From: Moraxellaceae bacterium
Lineage (GTDB): Bacteria; Pseudomonadota; Gammaproteobacteria; Pseudomonadales; Moraxellaceae
Length of the DNA: 64,000 nucleotides
Assembly (NCBI GenBank): GCA_029267635.1
Contig: JAJUIK010000004.1
Location: forward strand, 1 to 64,000
Reading direction: 5' to 3'
Positions within the stretch are counted from its first letter, which is position 1. Each line of letters opens with the position of its first letter. The notes beneath the pieces were generated by a model. That model saw nothing but the letters and a program-made list of their open reading frames with translations, made no database searches and was not told where the DNA came from. A program made the translations under genes and the position numbers. Shown in pieces: positions 45,513 through 55,107 of the stretch.

Positions 45513-45712
45513 GCAGTAAAAAATGAAACTTTGATGTATTCTATAATAAGCACTAAATATAACCAATATAAATTTAAAAAATGGTCATAATAAAATCAAT
45601 AAGTTATGTTGATGTGTAAGTTGCTACACGCATGAGATGCCGGTTTTTGGCTAGGCATTGACCATTTTAAGCGTTAAAATTCATTCATCTTCTTATTTTT
45701 CTTTCCTCTCCC

Positions 45713-46252
45713 ATGAATTTCTCAGCTACGCTTTGGTCGAATATCCGTACAGTTCAAGATTTCCCAAAACCAGGGATCTGCTTCTATGATCTAACCCCTT
45801 TGTTTATGCAAAACTTGGTTTCATTAACCGATGCGTTGATTGCCAACATGCCACAGGACATGTTAGATGAAGTAGAAAGTTTTGTTGCGGTGGAAGCGCG
45901 TGGTTTTGTCTTGGCGAGCTTGTTGGCACAACGTTTAAACAAAGGCTTATTGTTGGTGCGTAAGGCGGGTAAATTGCCGCCTCCGGTCGTGGGTGTGGGT
46001 TATAGCCTGGAATATGGTGTAGACCGTTTGGAAATGGCATCGGATGTTGCACCACAAAAAGTGATTATTGTGGATGATGTGTTGGCGACAGGCGGAACTT
46101 TAAAAGCGGTCAAAGAATTGGCGCATAAATGTTCACATACCGTACTCGGTGCCAGTATTTTGCTTGATTTACCGGATATGCACAAAGATTTAGGCTTATC
46201 AATCTGGCCAGTACTGCATGATAAGCAGCCAGAAGCCCAGAAAGTGGCTTAA
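45713..46252 (+). CDS. apt: Adenine phosphoribosyltransferase
   Basis: A 179-residue type I phosphoribosyltransferase that makes AMP from adenine and PRPP in purine salvage. The PRPP-binding motif VIIVDDVLATGGTL spans 117-130, and the start region has the Apt signature IRTVQDFPKPGICFYDLTPL. VEARGF at about 60-65 completes the fold. Monocistronic, with its own terminator at 46263-46292. Confidence 0.95.
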   Translation: MNFSATLWSNIRTVQDFPKPGICFYDLTPLFMQNLVSLTDALIANMPQDMLDEVESFVAVEARGFVLASLLAQRLNKGLLLVRKAGKLPPPVVGVGYSLEYGVDRLEMASDVAPQKVIIVDDVLATGGTLKAVKELAHKCSHTVLGASILLDLPDMHKDLGLSIWPVLHDKQPEAQKVA

Positions 46253-46262
46253 AGGATAAAAT

Positions 46263-46292
46263 AAAAAAGCTTTGTTTCGACAAGGCTTTTTT
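46263..46292. terminator. Intrinsic terminator between apt and the YqiA-like gene
   Basis: AAAAAAGCTTTGT and ACAAGGCTTTTTT pair (one G-T) around a TTCG loop. Confidence 0.85.
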
Positions 46293-46329
46293 TATGCCTG
46301 TTATTTTGTTGGGAGTGGTGAAAACTTGC

Positions 46330-46827
46330 TTAAAGCGGTTGGCTTAACTGTTTAATCATGGCATTGATGCTTTCTGGATGATCCAGGCGGTGATGTCCAC
46401 CTTGCACGGCTTCGACCAGCATAAAGGGTTCGAGCTGGGCCTGTACCTGATACATGTCCAGAATCTCATCGCCAAGTTCCAGATAGGCCATCTGCGGAAT
46501 ATCGTGATCGAGATCGGCTTCACAAATTGCCGGGTAGTCATCACGGAATTGCGGACTCAGGCTAGGATTGGCAACTACGGCCGGCAATTGATGCTGTGCT
46601 GACATTTTGAGTGCCCAATAGCCTCCTAAACTATGACCGACCAACAGGTTGGGTTTGATTTTCGCGATAATTTCACTATAAAAATCTTTCACGGTTTGAA
46701 AGTTTAGATTGCGATAATCGACATCGATACAAAACTTATTGTTTGAATGAATCGCATGAAATTTGCTGGATTCCCGTGAGGAATCCAAACCATGCAAAAA
46801 CAGGATCTTGATAGTGTTCTCATTCAT
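46330..46827 (-). CDS. YqiA/YcfP-like alpha/beta hydrolase
   Basis: A 165-residue small alpha/beta-fold hydrolase. The first strand reads IKILFLHGLDSS, the nucleophile elbow is GHSLGGYW with Ser66, and a late GGHHRL supplies a candidate catalytic His. This size and layout match the UPF0227 (YqiA/YcfP) group of esterase-like proteins whose substrates are not established. The longer frame begins with a TTG at 46842; I chose the ATG at 46827. No ribosome site is evident for either. It diverges from lysS. Confidence 0.85.
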   Translation of the reverse strand: MNENTIKILFLHGLDSSRESSKFHAIHSNNKFCIDVDYRNLNFQTVKDFYSEIIAKIKPNLLVGHSLGGYWALKMSAQHQLPAVVANPSLSPQFRDDYPAICEADLDHDIPQMAYLELGDEILDMYQVQAQLEPFMLVEAVQGGHHRLDHPESINAMIKQLSQPL

Positions 46828-47087
46828 TATTATGTCACGCAATCAAAATTAAAAAATACAGCCGCAAAACACAAAGCACAGGATGCTTTTATCATTTCTC
46901 ATTCTACGAAGTGGCTTTCGAGCTGCCACTTAGCTATTGGTCTAAGAAAATCCAATAACCGCAGATTCAATGGTTTTGAAAATGTAACAATTATTTTTTA
47001 GTCGTAATGAAGACAAGAGATTCGAAATTTTTTGTAATTCTGCTATGCTATACGACTTCCTTTTTTCATTTATTTTCGAGGCAGATA

Positions 47088-48617
47088 ATGACGCAACATA
47101 ACGCTCAATCGACTTCTGAACCACAAATTTCCGAAAACGATTTAATTGCACAGCGTCATGCCAAGTTAAAGCAGATTCACGAGCAGGCAAAAGAAAACGG
47201 TAAGAGTCCGTGGCCGAATACCTTTAAACGTGAGCATTATGCGGCTGACTTACAAGCCGAGTTTCATGAAAAAAGCAAAGAAGAAATTGAATCAGCTGAA
47301 AAAGTCTATGTAAAAGTTGCGGGCCGCGTCATGTTGAACCGTGGTTCTTTCATGGTCATTCAGGACATGAGCGGGCGTATCCAGTTGTATGTGGATCGTA
47401 AAGGTTTGCCAGAAGCCACTTTGGCCATGATCAAATCACTGGATTTGGGCGATATCATTTCAGCAGAAGGCTATATTGGCCGTTCCGGTAAAGGTGACCT
47501 GTATGTGCACCTGGAAGAATGTGAACTGTTGACCAAGTCTTTACGTCCGCTTCCTGACAAATTCCATGGTTTGACCGATACTGAAGTCAAATACCGTAAG
47601 CGTTATTTAGACTTGATCGTGAATGAAGAAACACGCCGTACCTTTGAAATTCGTGCCAAAGTGGTCGCAGGTATTCGTCACTATTTGACCCAGCACCGTT
47701 TTATGGAAGTGGAAACCCCGATGATGCACATCATTCCGGGTGGTGCTTCAGCGCGTCCGTTCGAAACCCATCACAACGCTTTAGATATGCCATTGTTCTT
47801 GCGTATCGCACCGGAACTGTATTTGAAACGTCTAGTGGTTGGCGGCTTTGAACGTGTTTTCGAAATCAACCGCAACTTCCGTAATGAAGGCGTATCAACC
47901 CGTCATAACCCGGAATTCACCATGATTGAATTCTATCAGGCTTATGCGGATTACAAAGATTTGATGGCCTTGACTGAAGACATGCTGGAAAAATTGGCGC
48001 ACGACATTTTGGGTTCAACCGATGTGCCGTATCAGGGTGAAGTGTTCCACTTCAAAGGTCCATACAAAAAGATTTCCATGTTTGATGCGATCCTTGAACA
48101 TAATCCGGAATTTACCCCTGAAAATGTCGGTGACCGTGAATTCCTGGCGAAGTTCATCAAGGATGTGCTGAAAGAAGAAGTAAAACCTTCTTTCGGCTTG
48201 GGTAAATTGCAAACCATCGTGTTTGAAGAAACTGTCGAAACCAAATTACGTCAGCCAACCTTCATTACCGAGTATCCAGCGGAAACTTCGCCACTGGCAC
48301 GCCGTAATGATGAAAACCCGCACATCACTGATCGTTTCGAGTTCTTTATCGGTGGTCGTGAATTGGCCAATGGTTTCAGCGAGCTGAATGACCCGATTGA
48401 TCAGGCAGAGCGCTTCCAGGCACAAGTCGCTGAAAAAGATGCCGGTGATGATGAAGCCATGCATTATGACGCTGAGTTTGTTGAAGCACTGGAATACGGT
48501 CTTCCTCCAACAGCAGGTGAGGGCATCGGCATCGACCGTCTGGTGATGATTTTTGCTGATGCGCCAAGTATTCGTGATGTAATCTTGTTCCCGCATATGC
48601 GTCGTAAAGAAGCTTAA
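47088..48617 (+). CDS. lysS: Lysyl-tRNA synthetase, class II
   Basis: A 509-residue class II enzyme charging tRNA-Lys. An N-terminal OB-fold that binds the anticodon (about 60-160) is followed by the catalytic domain with motif 1 (around [21 protein letters not shown]), motif 2 ([15 protein letters not shown]) and motif 3 (GIGIDRLVM). The family is about 505 residues. The frame extends 27 codons upstream; the ATG at 47088 after CGAGGCAGATA begins the normal N-terminus. Terminator at 48631-48661. Confidence 0.97.
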   Translation: MTQHNAQSTSEPQISENDLIAQRHAKLKQIHEQAKENGKSPWPNTFKREHYAADLQAEFHEKSKEEIESAEKVYVKVAGRVMLNRGSFMVIQDMSGRIQLYVDRKGLPEATLAMIKSLDLGDIISAEGYIGRSGKGDLYVHLEECELLTKSLRPLPDKFHGLTDTEVKYRKRYLDLIVNEETRRTFEIRAKVVAGIRHYLTQHRFMEVETPMMHIIPGGASARPFETHHNALDMPLFLRIAPELYLKRLVVGGFERVFEINRNFRNEGVSTRHNPEFTMIEFYQAYADYKDLMALTEDMLEKLAHDILGSTDVPYQGEVFHFKGPYKKISMFDAILEHNPEFTPENVGDREFLAKFIKDVLKEEVKPSFGLGKLQTIVFEETVETKLRQPTFITEYPAETSPLARRNDENPHITDRFEFFIGGRELANGFSELNDPIDQAERFQAQVAEKDAGDDEAMHYDAEFVEALEYGLPPTAGEGIGIDRLVMIFADAPSIRDVILFPHMRRKEA

Positions 48618-48630
48618 TTTTTACGGATAC

Positions 48631-48661
48631 AAAAAATCCCCTCAATCGAGGGGGATTTTTT
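48631..48661. terminator. Terminator between lysS and the hypothetical gene
   Basis: Stem CCCCTC/GAGGGG with an AATC loop, flanked by A-run and T-run; one extra G bulges. Shared by two converging genes. Confidence 0.85.
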
Positions 48662-48673
48662 ATGGCTGGTGCA

Positions 48674-49207
48674 TTAGTCATTTAGTGCAGCTCGTAAACG
48701 CTGCTGCATCTCAAGACTCTGCTGCACAATAAATGATTTCATCCAGTAACTTTGCTCGCCCAATGCATTGGTTGTAACCGCGCTATTCAAAAATGCCATC
48801 TGTTCCAGTTGGAACAGTTGACTGTCGAGTGCATCTTGCAAACTTTCTGCATCGCTCATTAAAGGCAGGCGTACCAGATAAAAGCCTTTCGGATAATTAT
48901 AAAAGGCATACAGCAGGTTAAAGGCGCGTTGTTCACCTCTGAGATTGCCCGCGCCGATTTCATAACTTTTGTCCTGATTGCTATGGGTGATACCAATCAG
49001 TAATTCAATCTGCGCGTCAAGTACTTTGATACCAAACTGGATTCCGAGCTGATCAGCCGTTTCATCATGCTGGATAAACACATTCTGGTCTTTCTGCTCT
49101 AGAGTAAGGGGTTCCTGTAGAACCAGCAGATTGTCTTGCTGATAAATAAAACCTGCCACATGGGCGGCTTCAAGTTGTATTTTAGTCTGTTGGACAGAAA
49201 GCGTCAT
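48674..49207 (-). CDS. Hypothetical protein, 177 residues
   Basis: No family recognised. A soluble protein without a signal peptide or membrane segment. The first half is rich in beta-forming residues with repeated short loops (VLQEPLTLEQ, GIQFGIKVLD, LLIGITHSNQD), and the second half is helical (SLQDALDSQLFQLEQM). No catalytic motif is visible. Codon use matches neighbours, and the gene ends at the terminator shared with lysS. Possibly a cytoplasmic beta-sandwich protein restricted to close relatives. Function unknown. Confidence 0.7.
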   Translation of the reverse strand: MTLSVQQTKIQLEAAHVAGFIYQQDNLLVLQEPLTLEQKDQNVFIQHDETADQLGIQFGIKVLDAQIELLIGITHSNQDKSYEIGAGNLRGEQRAFNLLYAFYNYPKGFYLVRLPLMSDAESLQDALDSQLFQLEQMAFLNSAVTTNALGEQSYWMKSFIVQQSLEMQQRLRAALND

Positions 49208-49522
49208 GATGAGCCCTGTGAAAAAAATGCTTTATCTTGTAATGTAAAGGCTTTGTGTATTGAAACAAAGAGCAGATTGTCCTGCTAGAGTTTAGAGAGA
49301 TAAGCTGATTGCTATTCACAATAACTGGTCAGGGTAGGGAACAAAGCTGAAAACTTGAAGTTTTTAGGCGGGTTGTTTGTATAAATAGAGAGAATAGGCT
49401 GTTTATCTTGTATTCTAGGCTAGCCAAGGAATAAAAAGTCACCAGGCCTTTAGACCAAGGTTATATGATGAATTGGAATATCAATATCACAAACAATGCA
49501 AAAGGAATGATTTGTTCATCAC

Positions 49523-49538
49523 TATAATGAATATCATT
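49523..49538 (+). promoter_or_regulatory. cysD -10 element overlapping a Fur-like palindrome
   Basis: TATAAT (49523-49528) overlaps AATGAATATCATT (49526-49538), which differs from the Fur core AATGATAATCATT only in the central three bases. The position 17 bases upstream has no recognisable -35, consistent with an activator-dependent promoter (CysB in other species). Both control ideas are inferred. Confidence 0.4.
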
Positions 49539-49542
49539 TGTA

Positions 49543-49562
49543 TGATGCTGAATAAAGCATCA
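49543..49562 (+). repeat. Inverted repeat in the cysD leader
   Basis: TGATGCT / AGCATCA with a 6-base spacer, 36 bases before the cysD start codon. It could form a hairpin in the mRNA or be a protein site. Confidence 0.45.
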
Positions 49563-49598
49563 CACTCATCTTGAAACACAGATACATCCGGAGTTGTT

Positions 49599-50522
49599 AT
49601 GGCAATCGTTCCTCCAACTGAGGAAAGACTTACACATCTTAAACAGTTAGAAGCTGAAAGCATCCACATTATTCGTGAGGTTGCTGCCGAATTTGAAAAT
49701 CCGGTGATGTTGTATTCGATTGGTAAAGATTCAGCAGTGATGCTGCACCTTGCCTTGAAAGCGTTCTATCCTGCAAAACTACCTTTCCCTTTATTGCATG
49801 TCGATACCGGCTGGAAATTCCGCGACATGATCAAGTTCCGTGATGACATGGCCAAAAAACATGGCTTTGATCTGATTGTGCATCAAAATAAGGAAGGGGT
49901 GGACGCGGGGATTAATCCGTTTGACCATGGCAGCTCGAAATACACCGACATCATGAAAACTCAAGGCCTGAAACAGGCTTTGGACAAATACGGTTTTGAT
50001 GCTGCTTTTGGTGGTGCACGTCGTGATGAAGAAAAGTCGCGTGCCAAAGAGCGTGTGTATTCTTTCCGTGACAGCAAACACCGCTGGGATCCCAAAAACC
50101 AGCGTCCAGAATTGTGGAATATCTACAACGGTAAAGTGAACAAGGGCGAAAGCATCCGTGTTTTCCCATTGTCGAACTGGACTGAACTGGATATCTGGCA
50201 ATACATCTATCTTGAGCAGATTCCGTTGGTGCCTTTGTACTTCGCTGCAGAACGTCCTGTGGTGGAGCGTAGCGGTACCTTGATCATGGTGGATGATGAG
50301 CGTATGCCACTCCATGAAGGTGAAGTCCCACAAATGAAATCGGTCCGTTTCCGTACCTTGGGTTGTTACCCATTAACGGGTGCAGTGGAATCCACAGCGG
50401 ATACCTTGCCGGACATTATTCAGGAAATGCTTTTAACCACAAGCTCCGAACGTCAGGGTCGTATGATTGACCATGATGAGGCGGGTTCGATGGAAAAGAA
50501 AAAGCAAGAAGGCTATTTCTAA
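49599..50522 (+). CDS. cysD: Sulfate adenylyltransferase subunit 2, CysD
   Basis: A 307-residue ATP-pyrophosphatase subunit of ATP sulfurylase. The PP-loop SIGKDSAVM is at 40-48 and the family's [19 protein letters not shown] stretch near 138-156 is intact. With CysN it makes adenosine 5'-phosphosulfate from ATP and sulfate, the first step in sulfate assimilation. CCGGAG precedes the ATG. cysN follows after 29 bases. Confidence 0.96.
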   Translation: MAIVPPTEERLTHLKQLEAESIHIIREVAAEFENPVMLYSIGKDSAVMLHLALKAFYPAKLPFPLLHVDTGWKFRDMIKFRDDMAKKHGFDLIVHQNKEGVDAGINPFDHGSSKYTDIMKTQGLKQALDKYGFDAAFGGARRDEEKSRAKERVYSFRDSKHRWDPKNQRPELWNIYNGKVNKGESIRVFPLSNWTELDIWQYIYLEQIPLVPLYFAAERPVVERSGTLIMVDDERMPLHEGEVPQMKSVRFRTLGCYPLTGAVESTADTLPDIIQEMLLTTSSERQGRMIDHDEAGSMEKKKQEGYF

Positions 50523-50551
50523 AACGTTTCTAAGATTTGTGGAGCTGAGCC

Positions 50552-52168
50552 ATGTCTCATCAGTCTGACCTGATTAGCCAGGATATTCTGGCCTATTTAA
50601 AACAGCACGAAAGTAAAGACTTATTACGCTTTTTGACCTGCGGTAACGTGGATGATGGTAAAAGTACCCTGATTGGTCGCTTGCTGTATGATTCAAAACT
50701 GATCTATGAAGATCAGTTACAAGCCGTGACCCGTGACAGTAAAAAAGTCGGTACTACCGGTGATGCGCCTGACCTTGCGTTACTCGTTGATGGCTTACAA
50801 GCGGAACGTGAGCAGGGGATTACCATCGATGTTGCGTACCGCTATTTCTCGACAGAAAAACGCAAGTTCATCATTGCTGATACTCCGGGACATGAGCAGT
50901 ACACGCGTAACATGGCGACCGGTGCGTCGACCTGTGACCTTGCGATTATCCTGATTGATGCGCGTTATGGTGTGCAAACCCAGACCCGCCGTCATACCTA
51001 TATTGCCAGCCTGCTCGGTATTAAAAATATCGTGGTGGCGATCAATAAAATGGATTTGGTGGAATTCTCTGAAGCACGTTTCAACGAGATTCAGGCGCAA
51101 TACCAAGAATTCGTCAACCAGTTGGGTGACCGCAAACCAAGCAATATTTTGTTTGCGCCAATTTCTGCCTTGAATGGCGATAACGTGGTGAACAAGTCTG
51201 CCAATACCCCATGGTATCAAGGTGAAACCTTGATGGGGATTTTGGAAACTGTAGAAATCAACCGTGGTTCTGCCAAGCATGATTTCCGCTTCCCAGTGCA
51301 GTATGTCAACCGTCCAAACCTGGATTTTCGTGGCTTTGCTGGTACGATTGCACTGGGTGATGTCAGTGTAGGCGATGAAATCATTGCACTTCCATCCGGC
51401 AAACGTTCAACGATTAAAGAAATCGTGACCTTTGATGGCAATTTGCAACACGCGATTGCTGGTCAGGCGGTGACATTGACGCTGAATGATGAAATTGATG
51501 TGTCACGTGGCAACATGCTGGTGCGTGCGGATCAGGAAACACCCAATATTTCACGTTCAGTGCGCGCCACCGTGGTCTGGATGAATGACCAGCCATTAGT
51601 GATTGGTAAACTGTATAACCTGAAAGTGGGTACACAAACCGTTCCTGCCAAGGTGACGGCGATTAACTATCGTGTCAATGTCAATACACTTGAGCATATG
51701 CAAGTGGATCATCTGGATCTCAATGCGATTGCTGATGTGACCATTGAATTTGATGCGCCAGTGGTGTTTGACCGTTATCAGGACAGCCGTTATACCGGTG
51801 CATTTATCTTCATTGATCGTTTAAATAACGTGACGATTGGTGCAGGTATGGTGGAAGAGTCGGTAGAATGGTCTGCGCATGCAAAACCTGTTTCTGCCGA
51901 AGACCGTGCTGCACGTCTAGGACAAAAACCGGCTGCGGTGACTGTATCTGAAAAAGCATTAGAACAGGCGCAAGCGATTGAAAGCCTGCTGTTGCAGAAT
52001 GGTGTGGTCGCCATTGCCAAAGCAGGTTTAACTGCTGAACAAGTGGCTCTACTGCGTGAAACCGGTATCGTGGTGATTACTGCAGTTGCTGAAGGTACTG
52101 ATGTGAGCCTGAATGCTGAAACTGCCGAAGAACTGGCTGAACAGATCTTGCCACTGGTTCGTCTATAA
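50552..52168 (+). CDS. cysN: Sulfate adenylyltransferase subunit 1, CysN, with C-terminal tail
   Basis: A 538-residue EF-Tu-like GTPase that drives CysD. G1 GNVDDGKST is at 31-39, G3 DTPGH at 110-114 and G4 NKMD at 165-168, followed by two beta-barrel domains to about residue 440. The last 95 residues exceed the E. coli CysN length (about 475). The tail begins [16 protein letters not shown] (about 452-467), close to the linker that joins CysN to APS kinase in CysNC/NodQ fusions, but no P-loop or kinase motif follows. So APS kinase activity must come from another gene. Ends at the terminator 52187-52214. Confidence 0.93.
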   Translation: MSHQSDLISQDILAYLKQHESKDLLRFLTCGNVDDGKSTLIGRLLYDSKLIYEDQLQAVTRDSKKVGTTGDAPDLALLVDGLQAEREQGITIDVAYRYFSTEKRKFIIADTPGHEQYTRNMATGASTCDLAIILIDARYGVQTQTRRHTYIASLLGIKNIVVAINKMDLVEFSEARFNEIQAQYQEFVNQLGDRKPSNILFAPISALNGDNVVNKSANTPWYQGETLMGILETVEINRGSAKHDFRFPVQYVNRPNLDFRGFAGTIALGDVSVGDEIIALPSGKRSTIKEIVTFDGNLQHAIAGQAVTLTLNDEIDVSRGNMLVRADQETPNISRSVRATVVWMNDQPLVIGKLYNLKVGTQTVPAKVTAINYRVNVNTLEHMQVDHLDLNAIADVTIEFDAPVVFDRYQDSRYTGAFIFIDRLNNVTIGAGMVEESVEWSAHAKPVSAEDRAARLGQKPAAVTVSEKALEQAQAIESLLLQNGVVAIAKAGLTAEQVALLRETGIVVITAVAEGTDVSLNAETAEELAEQILPLVRL

Positions 52169-52186
52169 GACTGAACCCAGGCAATT

Positions 52187-52214
52187 AAAAAACCCGCTTT
52201 CGAGCGGGTTTTTT
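52187..52214. terminator. Bidirectional terminator between cysN and benE
   Basis: A 12-base-pair stem AAAAAACCCGCT / AGCGGGTTTTTT capped by a stable TTCG loop. Confidence 0.92.
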
Positions 52215-52230
52215 AATTTTTTCAGATATC

Positions 52231-53451
52231 TTAATTTTTTGCGGTTTGCAATTGTTCAGTTGCTTTAACCGTAGCTTCACGCTTGGTCAGAATGACATGT
52301 GCAATCAGGCCAATACAGATGCCCCAAAACACTGAGCTCAAGCCGAGAAAGCTCATGCCTGAAACGGTCGCAATAAAGGTAATGAGTGCACTGTCACGAT
52401 GTGATTCTTCTTTAATTGCAGTGGTGATATTAGTGGCAATCGCGCCAAGTAAAGCCAGTCCAGCCAGTGCCGCGACCAGTTCTTTAGGCAGCAAGCTAAA
52501 CAGCATCACGATACTACCGGCAAATAGGCCGCCTAAAATATAAAACAGGCCATTGGCAATCCCAGCGATATAACGTTTTTCTTTCAGCTCATGCGCATCT
52601 TTACCGGTACATAATGCGGCCGTAATCGCCGCGATGACAATACTAATTCCACCCACTACAGAAACTGCCAGTGAGGCGATACTTGTCGTAGTAATAATCG
52701 GTTTGGCTGGCGTGTCGTAGCCACTGAGTTTTAAAATGGCCATGCCGGGTAAAAACTGCCCGGATAGACTGACCAGAATCAAGGGTAAGGCAAAGTTAAT
52801 GGTCGAAGTCCACGTCCATTCCGGTTGAATGAATTGTGGTACGGCAAAGGAGAAATCCATGTTGACCGGATTCATCCGTCCCATCAACACAGTCATGGCA
52901 ATGCCGGCGAGCAACACCCAAATCATGGCATAACGTGGAGAAAAGCGTTTTGCGAGCAAATAACACAGCAACATGCCAAACACCAGATAAGGCATCGAGT
53001 TGCTGGCTTTGAACAAGCCTAAGCCAAACTGGAACAGAATACCGGCCATCATCGCCGCGGCAATGCTCGGCGGAATCATTTTCACCAGTTTATCGAAATA
53101 ACCACTCCAGCCAATCAATAACATTACCACGGCCGCTGTAATATAGGCACCAACCGCTTCATTGAGAGAGAGGTCTGGAAACAGTGTGACCAGCAAAGCG
53201 GTACCGGGTGCAGACCAGGCAGTAATGATCGGGGTTTTGTATTTGATCGACAGGAAAATCCCGGTAATCGCCGCACCAATCGAAACGCCCCAGATCCAGG
53301 AGGCCATCATGGTAGGAGAGACCTGAGCTTGTTGTGCCGCCTGAAAAAAGATAATCAGTGGACCCGCATAGGAAATCAGTACCGCCAGGAAACCTGCGAT
53401 TGTGGCTGAAATAGACCAGTCCTGTTTTAGCATCCTTAAGATATTGCTCAC
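52231..53451 (-). CDS. benE: BenE family benzoate/H+ symporter
   Basis: A 406-residue membrane protein of the BenE family (about twelve helices), with family segments GFLAVLISYAGPLIIFFQAA near 18-37 and a late AALAGLALLGAI stretch. BenE proteins import benzoate with protons; other aromatic acids are possible. The frame extends to an ATG at 53529, but a strong AAGGAGG lies six bases before a GTG at 53451, and the extra 26 residues lack family character, so I chose the GTG. No benABCD genes are nearby. It diverges from a LysR gene, a likely local regulator. Confidence 0.87.
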   Translation of the reverse strand: MSNILRMLKQDWSISATIAGFLAVLISYAGPLIIFFQAAQQAQVSPTMMASWIWGVSIGAAITGIFLSIKYKTPIITAWSAPGTALLVTLFPDLSLNEAVGAYITAAVVMLLIGWSGYFDKLVKMIPPSIAAAMMAGILFQFGLGLFKASNSMPYLVFGMLLCYLLAKRFSPRYAMIWVLLAGIAMTVLMGRMNPVNMDFSFAVPQFIQPEWTWTSTINFALPLILVSLSGQFLPGMAILKLSGYDTPAKPIITTTSIASLAVSVVGGISIVIAAITAALCTGKDAHELKEKRYIAGIANGLFYILGGLFAGSIVMLFSLLPKELVAALAGLALLGAIATNITTAIKEESHRDSALITFIATVSGMSFLGLSSVFWGICIGLIAHVILTKREATVKATEQLQTAKN

Positions 53452-53637
53452 GACTTCCTCCTTGTCACTCAATAAAATGGCTGAACACTTTGCATGGGGT
53501 GTGCTCAATGCCATTACGGTGTTGCTCAATTTGAATATTGACTATAGGCATCATCATATTCACAAAAAAACTAATTGAAAACTAATTATTTTTATCTTAT
53601 TGATAAGAAATATTTGTATATGAACGGGATAAATTCA

Positions 53638-54615
53638 ATGTTCAGTGAATTAAAGACACTGATTGCGATCAAGCAATATGGTTCGTTTAGTGCCGCCGGG
53701 CAGCATATTGGTTTGACCCAGGCTGCGGTCAGTGCACAAATGAAATCCCTGGAACAGCAGCTTGGTATTGCACTGTTTGAACGAATTGGCCGTAAAGCAG
53801 CTTTGAATGTAGAAGGCTTGCGGGTGATTAAACATGCTGAAGAAATTATGCAGCTGGTGGAAAAAATCAAACAGCCGGAATCACTGATTGAATACAAAGG
53901 CACCATTAAAATTGGTGCGATTTCCTCGATTCAATCGGGTTTTTTTCCGCAATTGCTGAAGAAATTTAAAGACTATCTACCGTATGCCAAAGTCCGGATT
54001 TTACCGGGGGTGTCTTTTAATTTGCTGAACATGGTGGAAAATGGCGAAATTAACCTGGCCGTGATCATTCGGCCGTGTTTTCCCTTGTCCAAAGAGTTCA
54101 GTTATTACCCGCTATGTAAAGAAGCCTTTGTGCTGGTCACGCCGAAAGAGGTCACTGCCACGGATTACAAGGACATCCTGAAAAAATATCCCTTTATTCG
54201 TTATGACTGTTCATCGTTTGGCGGCAATATCATTAATAATTTTCTGTCCAAACATCAGATTGAAGCACAAGAATTTCTGGAACTCGAAGATGTCGAAGCG
54301 ATTGTGAAAATGGTGGAAAATGGTTTGGGCGTGGCGTTAATTCCACATAATACCCCGTGGCGTGAACAGCAGAAAAATCTCAATGTCATTCATTTGGGCG
54401 AGGAAACCTTTTATCGTGAGCTGATTGTGATCATGAAAAAATCCAACGAACAGTCGATTGTCTCCAGCATGATTTACCGGATTATCCGTGAGCTCGAAGA
54501 TGAAGAGAAGGCTGCGGCACAATTGAGTGGAACAGATTTTCATCCTTGGTCATCACCCCTGAAACATCGCCGTGTGGCAAGTAGTACAAACGCTAAGAAA
54601 TCTCAATCCAGTTAA
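53638..54615 (+). CDS. LysR family regulator divergent from benE
   Basis: A 325-residue LysR regulator with a standard winged helix (about 1-60, TQAAVSAQMKSLEQQLG) and an effector domain (about 88-290). The C-terminus carries an unusual polar, basic tail (about 292-325, rich in Ser, Lys, His and Arg). I chose the ATG at 53638, preceded by GGGAT; a start at 53620 would add six residues. Divergence from benE across 186 bases is the classic layout for a LysR protein controlling its neighbour; the effector is unknown. Confidence 0.88.
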   Translation: MFSELKTLIAIKQYGSFSAAGQHIGLTQAAVSAQMKSLEQQLGIALFERIGRKAALNVEGLRVIKHAEEIMQLVEKIKQPESLIEYKGTIKIGAISSIQSGFFPQLLKKFKDYLPYAKVRILPGVSFNLLNMVENGEINLAVIIRPCFPLSKEFSYYPLCKEAFVLVTPKEVTATDYKDILKKYPFIRYDCSSFGGNIINNFLSKHQIEAQEFLELEDVEAIVKMVENGLGVALIPHNTPWREQQKNLNVIHLGEETFYRELIVIMKKSNEQSIVSSMIYRIIRELEDEEKAAAQLSGTDFHPWSSPLKHRRVASSTNAKKSQSS

Positions 54616-54648
54616 GGCAGCATTTTTTCGTGAAAGTCGCCAATTGGA

Positions 54649-54975
54649 TTAGTCCGCTGCGAGTGTGGCACGTAGGGTTTTCGCATAGCGTGCCAGAGAC
54701 TGCAGCCCGGCAATCCGTTCGACAATCACGCCATGCTTAAAAATCAGCAGTGTTGGCAGACCATAGACATTGTAGCGCAGGGTCACAATCGGTGCTTGAT
54801 CGACATTGACCTGGCCAAATTTAACTTCGTCAAATTGTGCAGCCAATTGTTGCAGACGTAAGTTGAGCAGGCCGCAGGACTCGCACCAAGGCGCATAAAA
54901 ACCAATCATGGCAACGCCTTCATAACGTTCAAAATCCGAAAAGTTATCTTCGTTATATTCCACGATATTTGCCAT
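54649..54975 (-). CDS. Thioredoxin-like protein with CESC active site
   Basis: A 108-residue thioredoxin-fold protein. The active-site pair is Cys31-Cys34 in WCESC (instead of WCGPC), and the cis-proline is in YGLPTLL near residue 76. No signal peptide, so it is cytoplasmic. The non-standard CESC changes redox potential in ways not predictable here; it may act as a co-chaperone-like or specialised reductase. The ATG is at 54975. It converges on the LysR gene and diverges from the quinone oxidoreductase. Confidence 0.9.
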   Translation of the reverse strand: MANIVEYNEDNFSDFERYEGVAMIGFYAPWCESCGLLNLRLQQLAAQFDEVKFGQVNVDQAPIVTLRYNVYGLPTLLIFKHGVIVERIAGLQSLARYAKTLRATLAAD

Positions 54976-55107
54976 AATTTGTTCCTGCTGACCGAATAGT
55001 GCCGAGATCTGATTGTGGATTATAGCCGGTTCTGATGGGTTTTTTCGTGGCAGTGTTTATGTTTAAATCGGGGCTGAAATAAATACAGCAAACAAGGAAT
55101 CGCGTGA

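Larger units (their letters stand above)
45176..45712. other. 537-base divergent region, rubA / apt
   Basis: Contains the rubA promoter candidate (45259-45287, minus), the 14-base perfect palindrome at 45499-45512 and an imperfect inverted repeat GTGTA...TACAC near 45615-45630. The apt side is strongly AT-rich. No small gene seen. Confidence 0.55.
49208..49598. other. 391-base divergent region before cysD
   Basis: Contains the cysD promoter area: a perfect TATAAT at 49523-49528, an overlapping Fur-like core at 49526-49538 and a hairpin at 49543-49562. The part nearer the hypothetical gene shows nothing notable. Confidence 0.55.
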
